Below are positions 55,657 to 64,000 of a DNA stretch of 64,000 nt, in pieces (the stretch's first letter is position 1; each line of letters begins with the position of its first letter). The DNA is from Aromatoleum evansii. GTDB lineage: Bacteria > Pseudomonadota > Gammaproteobacteria > Burkholderiales > Rhodocyclaceae. Location of the stretch: the NCBI RefSeq assembly GCF_012910805.1, contig NZ_WTVK01000012.1, forward strand, positions 1 to 64,000. Reading direction: 5' to 3'. A program made the translations under genes and the position numbers. The notes beneath the pieces are model-generated. The model did no database searches. It had not been told where the DNA came from and saw only the letters and a program-made list of their open reading frames with translations.

Positions 55657-56270
55657 CCCAGCCTTGCGCCCACATCATCGACGACGACGAAGCGATCCGC
55701 GACGCCCTGCAGTGGCTGTTCAAGACGCGCGACGTCGCGTGCGCCACCTGGCCGAGCGCCGAGAGCTTCCTCGAGGCACTGGAACCCGGCTGGCGCGGCT
55801 GCGTCGTGCTCGACATCCGCATGGAAGGCATGAGCGGCCTCGAATGTTTCGACATGCTGCGTCAGCGCGGCAACCAGCTCCCGGTCATCTTCATCACCGG
55901 CCACGGCGACGTCCCGATGGCCGTGGCCGCGCTGAAGAAAGGTGCGTTCGACTTCATCGAAAAACCCTTCAACGACAGCGATCTGGTGGACATCGTCATG
56001 CGTGCGCTGGAGATCGACGCGAACAACCACCGCGCCGAAACCACGCGCGAAACGGTCGAGGCGCGCCTCGCCACGCTCACCGCGCGCGAGCAGGAAGTGA
56101 TGGAACTGATCCTCGCCGGCAAGTTCAACAAGGTCATCGCCGACGACCTGTGCATCTCGATGCGCACCGTCGAAGCACACCGCTCCAAGGTCTTCGAGAA
56201 GATGGAGGTGCGCTCGGCCGTCGAGCTCGCACAGCTCGTGAACCTGGTGCGCAATCGCACCCCCCACTGA
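55653..56270 (+). CDS. dctR: FixJ/NarL-type response regulator (DctR-like)
   Basis: A 205-residue two-component regulator. The receiver domain (1-120) has acid triad residues near HIIDDDEA and phosphoacceptor Asp54 in VVLDIRMEGMSG, plus Thr/Lys sites in FITGHGD and FIEKPF. A LuxR/FixJ helix-turn-helix occupies about 145-200 (LTAREQEVMELILAGKFNKVIADDLCISMRTVEAHRSKVF). With DctS it forms the DctSR pair that in other bacteria activates dctP transcription. Translationally coupled to dctS through a 4-base overlap. Confidence 0.93.
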   Translation: MTQPCAHIIDDDEAIRDALQWLFKTRDVACATWPSAESFLEALEPGWRGCVVLDIRMEGMSGLECFDMLRQRGNQLPVIFITGHGDVPMAVAALKKGAFDFIEKPFNDSDLVDIVMRALEIDANNHRAETTRETVEARLATLTAREQEVMELILAGKFNKVIADDLCISMRTVEAHRSKVFEKMEVRSAVELAQLVNLVRNRTPH

Positions 56271-56294
56271 ATCCCGCGCAGGAGCCGCCGCACC

Positions 56295-56711
56295 GTGTCG
56301 CACACCGGGAACGCCCCCACACATCACGACGCCGGACGCATGCGCATCGACAAATGGCTGTGGGCCGCGCGCTTCTTCAAGACCCGCTCGCTCGCCAACC
56401 AGGCCATCGAAGGCGGTCACGTCAAGCTCAACGGCCAGGCGGTCAAGCCCGCACGCGAACTGCATATCGGCGACAGCCTCGACATCGTCGCCGGCGGCGC
56501 ACACTGGACCGTAACCGTGCGCGGCCTCAACGAACAGCGCCGCCCCGCCGTCGAGGCGCAACAGCTGTACGAGGAAACGCCCGAAAGCTGCGCCCGCCGC
56601 GCGCTTGAAAAGGAAGAACGCCAGCTTGCCCCGGTACCCGGCAGCGACCTGCGCGGCCGTCCGACCAAGAAAGCCCGCCGCCAGATGCGCGGCTTCAGCG
56701 AAGGCTACTGA
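56295..56711 (+). CDS. hslR: S4-domain RNA-binding protein (Hsp15-like)
   Basis: A 138-residue RNA-binding protein of the Hsp15 family, which rescues nascent-chain-blocked 50S ribosomal subunits. The S4 domain (about 15-75) reads RIDKWLWAARFFKTRSLANQAIEGGHVKLNGQ. The basic C-terminal tail (GRPTKKARRQM) suits rRNA contact. The first codon used is a GTG with AGGAG 10 bases upstream. An ATG 15 codons later (56340) also gives a family-like start. It follows dctR by 24 bases and could be co-transcribed. Confidence 0.93.
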   Translation: MSHTGNAPTHHDAGRMRIDKWLWAARFFKTRSLANQAIEGGHVKLNGQAVKPARELHIGDSLDIVAGGAHWTVTVRGLNEQRRPAVEAQQLYEETPESCARRALEKEERQLAPVPGSDLRGRPTKKARRQMRGFSEGY

Positions 56712-58041
56712 TCGCGCACCAAGCGCCGCGAAGCGCCTTCAGCGCAGCCACTCGGGCACGACGCCGGGCTCGCCCGGCGCGCAGCGGAACTCCGCCGCGA
56801 TGCCGATCTCTCCCACCCACGCCGCCACACCATCCACCCGCAACACCGGCAGGGTGCCCCGCAGCCACGCCGGAATCCCGGCCTCCTGGCACAGGTTCTT
56901 GAAGCTGCGGCGCGGCCGGCCGGTGCCCTCACGCAGCGCGAGCCCCGCCCAGCGCGACCCCAGCATCACCTCCTGCGCACGCTCGAGCGCAGCCCGGCTC
57001 AGCCCTTCGCCGACCGCCTCGACGAGCACCACCTTGCCCGTCCCCCACGACAACTCCATTTCGCCCTGCCACACCGTCGCCTGGCGGACCGGGATTTCAT
57101 CCCCCGCCTCCAGCCACAACCGGTCGCGATAGGCGCAGCAGACGACACCCCCCAGCGACAGCCGCAACGGCTCCCCCGATACAACGCGCAACTGCCGCAC
57201 CGCCTCAACCAGCCGCGCACGCGCCGGAGCCTCCAGGCCCATCGCGCGGATGCGCCAACGCAACAGGTTGCGCACGCGCTCGTCGGAGAGGCGCAACAGC
57301 TTTTGGCGCTCCAGCGTCGCCCCGCCACAGGCCGTCTCGTCGAGCTGCGCCAGTTCCCCGAGCAGCTCGTCCGCCTCACGGAACTGCGCGCTCGCGCGCG
57401 CTAGCACCGGCACCGCGGCGGGGAAAGCGCCCTCCAGCACCGGCATCACCCGGTGCCGCAGCAGGTTGCGCGCGAAGCGCTGGTCGGCGTTGCTCTCGTC
57501 CTCGATCCACGCCAGCCCCTGCGCCCGCGCATAGGCGAGGACCTGCGCGCGCCGCAAGCCCAGCAGCGGCCGCAGCCGCCCCGGCGTCCCCGCCTCGATC
57601 TCCCTCATCCCGGCCGCCCCGCGCACGCCGGCCCCCCGCAGCAGGCGGAACAGCAGCGTCTCGGCCTGATCGTCCTGATGGTGCCCGAAGGCCAGCCAGT
57701 CGCACGGCACACGCGCAAGCGCCGCATGGCGTGCGGCGCGGGCGGCCGCCTCGAGACCAGCCGGGTCGTCGCGCCGCACCTGCACATGAAAGGGATGGAA
57801 GACGACGCCCAGGGCGTCACACAATGTGCGACATGCCTCCAGCCACGCGTCGGCGTGGGGACTGAGGCCATGGTGAACATGCGCCGCCGCAAGCGTGAAA
57901 CCGCCGCGCCCGCGCAGACGCGCCAGGCTATGCAGCAGCACGGTCGAATCGACTCCGCCGCTCAGCGCCACGCACACGGTCTCACCCGGCGCAACGCCGG
58001 CCGCCGCCAGCACCCCGGCAACGGCCTCTTCGACTACCGCC

Positions 58042-59010
<969 letters not shown>

Positions 59011-59040
59011 CCGACCCGTTCCAAGTAACCAAAACGCGCC

Positions 59041-59046
59041 ATTGTA
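59041..59046 (-). promoter_or_regulatory. Likely -10 element of accA
   Basis: On the minus strand TACAAT (59046-59041) matches the consensus at five of six positions and would start transcription about 25 bases before the accA ATG. A good -35 is not visible at 16-18 bases. Confidence 0.45.
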
Positions 59047-59102
59047 ACGCTTCGTACGCCGCCGTCGCATCGCGACCTTCAACAGGGGCGCGTGACAGCG
59101 AC

Positions 59103-59120
59103 TGCATCAGTGATGCATCA
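59103..59120. promoter_or_regulatory. Overlapping palindromes upstream of accA
   Basis: TGCATCA-G-TGATGCA (59103-59117) is a perfect 7-1-7 palindrome, and TGATGCATCA (59111-59120) is a second perfect palindrome sharing its right arm. The block lies about 57 bases upstream of the likely accA -10. Symmetry and position suggest an operator for a dimeric regulator of fatty acid synthesis; the regulator is unknown. Confidence 0.45.
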
Positions 59121-59459
59121 TGCTGAAATCCAGCACACAGGAAGGAGTAGCGGGGTCTGCATGAACTCCGCGCTATGGGTAGTCGAAATTCGCCTCATCC
59201 GCGCCACAGGCCCCGCCTGACGAGCCATCCGGGCGCGTGCGCCCGCACCTCGCCGGGTCGATGTTGCCCTGCGCCCCCTGCCATCCCACTCGCCCGGGCA
59301 CTCCCGCTGCCCGCCAGCCCTGCGCACCGCCGGCACTCCCTCCCGACCAGCGTTCGCGCGCGCCCTGCCGCGGCGCCGGCGCACCAATCGGTCTTCCGCG
59401 CACATCCGGCGTCCGTGCCGGCACGCAGCGCGCGCCCCTGTCACGCATAGCCCGCGAAA

Positions 59460-60794
59460 ATGGAAATCATCGTACTCATTGCCCTGATCCTGCTTAACGG
59501 GGTCTTCGCCATGTCCGAGATTGCCCTCGTCACGGCACGCCGTGCACGTCTGGCACGCCTCGCCGAAGATGGCGACGCCGCTGCGGTCGTCGCGATCAAG
59601 CTCGGCGAGGAACCGACGCGCTTCCTGTCGACGATCCAGATCGGCATCACCTCGATCGGCATCCTCAACGGCATCGTCGGCGAAGCCGCCCTCGCCGCGC
59701 CGCTCGCGATGTGGCTGCAGGAACTGGGCCTCGCGCAGCGCCCAAGCGAGATCGGCGCGACCGTGCTGGTCGTCGTCGTCATCACCTACGTGTCGATCGT
59801 CGTCGGCGAACTCGTCCCGAAACGCATCGGACAGATCAACCCGGAAGGGATCGCGCGCCTCGTCGCGCGGCCGATGAACGCGCTCTCCGTCGCATCGCGC
59901 CCCTTCGTGCGCTTGCTGAGCTGGTCCACCGCGCTGCTGCTCACGCTGATGGGCAAACGCGACGAGGCCGCCCCCGGCGTCACGGAAGAAGAAATCCACG
60001 CCCTGCTGGAGGAAGGTTCCGAAGCCGGCGTCATCGAGAAGAACGAACACGAGATGGTGCGCAACGTCTTCCGCCTCGACGAGCGCCAGATCGCCTCGCT
60101 GATGGTCCCGCGCTCCGACGTCGTGTGGCTGGACATCAACCTGCCGCTCGACGACAACCTCGCGCGCATGGCCGAATCCGAGCACTCGCGCTTCCCCGTG
60201 TGTCGCGGCGGCCTCGACGACATCCTCGGCATCATCTCGTCGAAACAGCTCTTCAACCAGACCCTCAAGGGCGGCACGCCCGACCTCACCAAGCAGCTCG
60301 AACCCGCGATCTACGTACCCGAGTCGCTCACCGGCATGGAACTCCTCGACCAGTTCCGCGCCTCCAGCACCCACATGGTGTTCGTGATCGACGAGTACGG
60401 CGAGATCCAGGGCGTGGTCACGCTGCAGGACGTGCTCGAAGCCGTCACCGGCGAATTCCGTCCGTCCAGCCTCGACGAGGCGTGGGCGGTGCAGCGCGAG
60501 GACGGCTCGTGGCTGCTCGACGGCATGATCCCCATCCCCGAGCTCAAGGACCGCCTCGAGATCAAGGCCGTTCCCGAAGAAGACAAGGGCCGCTACCACA
60601 CGCTCAGCGGCATGGTCATGTGGCTGCTCGGCCGCATCCCCCACACCGGCGACGTGACGACCTGGGAAGACTGGCGGCTTGAAGTCGTCGACCTCGACGG
60701 CAAGCGTATCGACAAGGTGCTCGCGACGCGCCTCGTCGAGATCTCCGCCGAACAGGAAACCCCCTCGCAGGCCGACACGCCGCCCTCCGAATGA
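59460..60794 (+). CDS. CNNM/CorC-family transporter with CBS domains (DUF21)
   Basis: A 444-residue membrane protein of the HlyC/CorC/CNNM family. The DUF21 membrane domain (about 1-190; FAMSEIALVTARRARLARL at the start and IVVGELVPKRIG later) is followed by a tandem CBS domain pair (about 200-330; RSDVVWLDINLPLDDNL and FVIDEYGEIQGVVTLQDVLEAV) and a C-terminal CorC/HlyC domain. Members handle Mg2+ or act in metal tolerance, or were misnamed hemolysins. The P-type ATPase gene follows after 45 bases, suggesting joint divalent-cation homeostasis (inference). Confidence 0.93.
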   Translation: MEIIVLIALILLNGVFAMSEIALVTARRARLARLAEDGDAAAVVAIKLGEEPTRFLSTIQIGITSIGILNGIVGEAALAAPLAMWLQELGLAQRPSEIGATVLVVVVITYVSIVVGELVPKRIGQINPEGIARLVARPMNALSVASRPFVRLLSWSTALLLTLMGKRDEAAPGVTEEEIHALLEEGSEAGVIEKNEHEMVRNVFRLDERQIASLMVPRSDVVWLDINLPLDDNLARMAESEHSRFPVCRGGLDDILGIISSKQLFNQTLKGGTPDLTKQLEPAIYVPESLTGMELLDQFRASSTHMVFVIDEYGEIQGVVTLQDVLEAVTGEFRPSSLDEAWAVQREDGSWLLDGMIPIPELKDRLEIKAVPEEDKGRYHTLSGMVMWLLGRIPHTGDVTTWEDWRLEVVDLDGKRIDKVLATRLVEISAEQETPSQADTPPSE

Positions 60795-60839
60795 CGGCAG
60801 CGCGGCACCCGCCGCGCTCCGCGCGAGGATACTCCGGCG

Positions 60840-63530
<2,691 letters not shown>

Positions 63531-63544
63531 CCCGGGACATCCCC

Positions 63545-63619
63545 GTGGAAGCGGCTTCAGCCGCGAAGGGGCCGCCCCACTTGCGACACCGCCGATTCGC
63601 GGCTGAAGCCGCTCCCACA
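63545..63619. repeat. REP-like inverted repeat, copy C
   Basis: Arms 63545-63567 (GTGGAAGCGGCTTCAGCCGC plus GAA; one base differs from the consensus GTGGGAG) and 63596-63619 (exact reverse complement of the consensus) flank a 28-base spacer. It lies 14 bases behind the ATPase stop and is immediately followed by the terminator at 63619-63651. Confidence 0.86.
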
Positions 63620-63651
63620 AAAAAACGGGGCGACCCGCAGGCCGCCCCGTT
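63619..63651 (-). terminator. Rho-independent terminator of the Bax-inhibitor-1 family gene
   Basis: AACGGGGCG (63624-63632) and CGCCCCGTT (63643-63651) form a 9-bp stem with a 10-base loop; on the minus strand the stem is followed by seven or more Ts. It starts 34 bases after the stop of the gene at 63685 and directly abuts REP copy C. Confidence 0.9.
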
Positions 63652-63684
63652 CTCCTTGCCCGAGCCCTGCCTGGGCGCAAGGGA

Positions 63685-64000
63685 TCAGTCGTCGTTCATC
63701 ACCCCCAGCAGGTGCAGCAGGCTGGTGAAGAGGTTGTAGATCGACACATACAGCGTCACCGTCGCCATCACGTAGTTCGTTTCACCGCCGTGGATGATGT
63801 TGCTGGTCTCGTACAGGATCAGCCCCGACATCAGCAGCACGAACATCGCGGACACGGCCAGCGAGAGGCCCGGCATCTCGAAGAACACCGCGCCGAGGCC
63901 GGCGAGGAAAGCGACGAGGATGCCGACGGTCAGGAAGCCGCCCATGAACGAGAAGTCCTTGCGCGTCGTCACCGCATAGGCCGACAGGCCGAGGAAGATC
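63685..64000 (-). CDS. Bax inhibitor-1 / YccA family membrane protein (partial)
   Basis: The C-terminal part of a multi-helix inner-membrane protein cut by the window edge. The visible part, read from the edge, runs IFLGLSAYAVTTRKDFSFMGG and contains about four helices. It then has the family-typical LYETSNIIHGGETNYVMATVTLYVSIYNLFTSLLHLLG near the end and an acidic MNDD tail. BI-1/YccA proteins form a pH- or Ca2+-sensitive leak channel and modulate FtsH proteolysis in E. coli. A GTG inside the frame (63972) is not the real start, because the frame continues upstream. Confidence 0.9.
   Translation of the reverse strand, partial: IFLGLSAYAVTTRKDFSFMGGFLTVGILVAFLAGLGAVFFEMPGLSLAVSAMFVLLMSGLILYETSNIIHGGETNYVMATVTLYVSIYNLFTSLLHLLGVMNDD

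Larger units (their letters stand above)
59011..59459. promoter_or_regulatory. accA / CNNM-transporter intergenic region
   Basis: A 449-base gene-free stretch, very GC-rich in its right two-thirds, with several short frames that look like spurious Pro/Arg-rich translations. The left part holds the accA promoter and palindromes. I see no recognisable gene, RNA or terminator between about 59160 and 59459. The right end must contain the promoter for the transporter gene, but no -10/-35 pair stands out. Confidence 0.4.

Noticed and set aside
59160-59459. Small Pro/Arg-rich frames in the accA upstream gap
   Set aside because: They lack ribosome sites and motifs, and all frames here are open because of very high GC content.

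Overview
The window is 64 kb of a GC-rich proteobacterial chromosome. Gene density is about 90 percent, with no rRNA, tRNA, prophage, insertion sequence or CRISPR array that I could see. An aa3-type oxidase with a cytochrome-c-fused subunit II, a long fused indolepyruvate:ferredoxin oxidoreductase, a leucine-dehydrogenase-like enzyme, a complete Liv transporter, a DctPQM/DctSR system and REP-like GTGGGAGCGGCTTCAGCCGCGAA palindromes fit a respiratory betaproteobacterium. The best guess is the Rhodocyclales (Thauera/Azoarcus/Aromatoleum group). The taxonomic call is inference from gene content.

Layout: 0-3 kb, cytochrome c oxidase subunits II and I. 3.1-10.2 kb, a nine-gene leftward operon in which every gene overlaps the next. 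It encodes a small exported protein, an FAD oxidoreductase, DUF1365, a cyclopropane-type lipid methyltransferase, a chalcone-isomerase-like protein, an MFS carrier, a DUF3833 lipoprotein, an SDR and an NTF2-like protein. A MerR regulator with a CarH/LitR-type cobalamin photoreceptor signature faces it across a 77-bp region carrying two TTTGTC/GACAAA palindromes. 11.3-18.5 kb, rfaE2, a histidine kinase / EAL response-regulator operon and recQ. 18.5-22 kb, an EAL-only protein, a cytochrome b, a CDF exporter and a YidB-like protein. 21.5-33.7 kb, an amino-acid uptake and catabolism island: Leu/Phe dehydrogenase, IorAB, an Hsp70-like protein, LivKHMGF and an Lrp regulator. 33.8-44.4 kb, fkpA-like, msrA, tamB and, upstream of them on the same strand, rpe-gph-trpEGDC; trpE is preceded by a probable Trp-rich leader peptide. 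44.5-49.3 kb, a GAF-PilB/GspE-like ATPase, an MBL hydrolase and an FHA plus PP2C pair. 49.4-56.3 kb, an ornithine-cyclodeaminase family enzyme and DctMQP with the divergent DctSR two-component system. 56.3-64 kb, hslR, tilS, accA, a CNNM-type transporter, a P-type Ca-ATPase-like pump and the end of a Bax-inhibitor-1 family gene.

The most interesting unit is the 3.1-11.2 kb block. A putative B12-dependent light sensor appears to control a membrane-lipid remodelling operon through a repeated palindromic operator, one copy of which lies inside the first gene. Other points of note are the candidate trp attenuator, tamB placed directly behind trpC with no tamA, a 62-bp tandem duplication with competing hairpins between iorAB and the dehydrogenase gene, and perfect palindromes upstream of accA and dctS.
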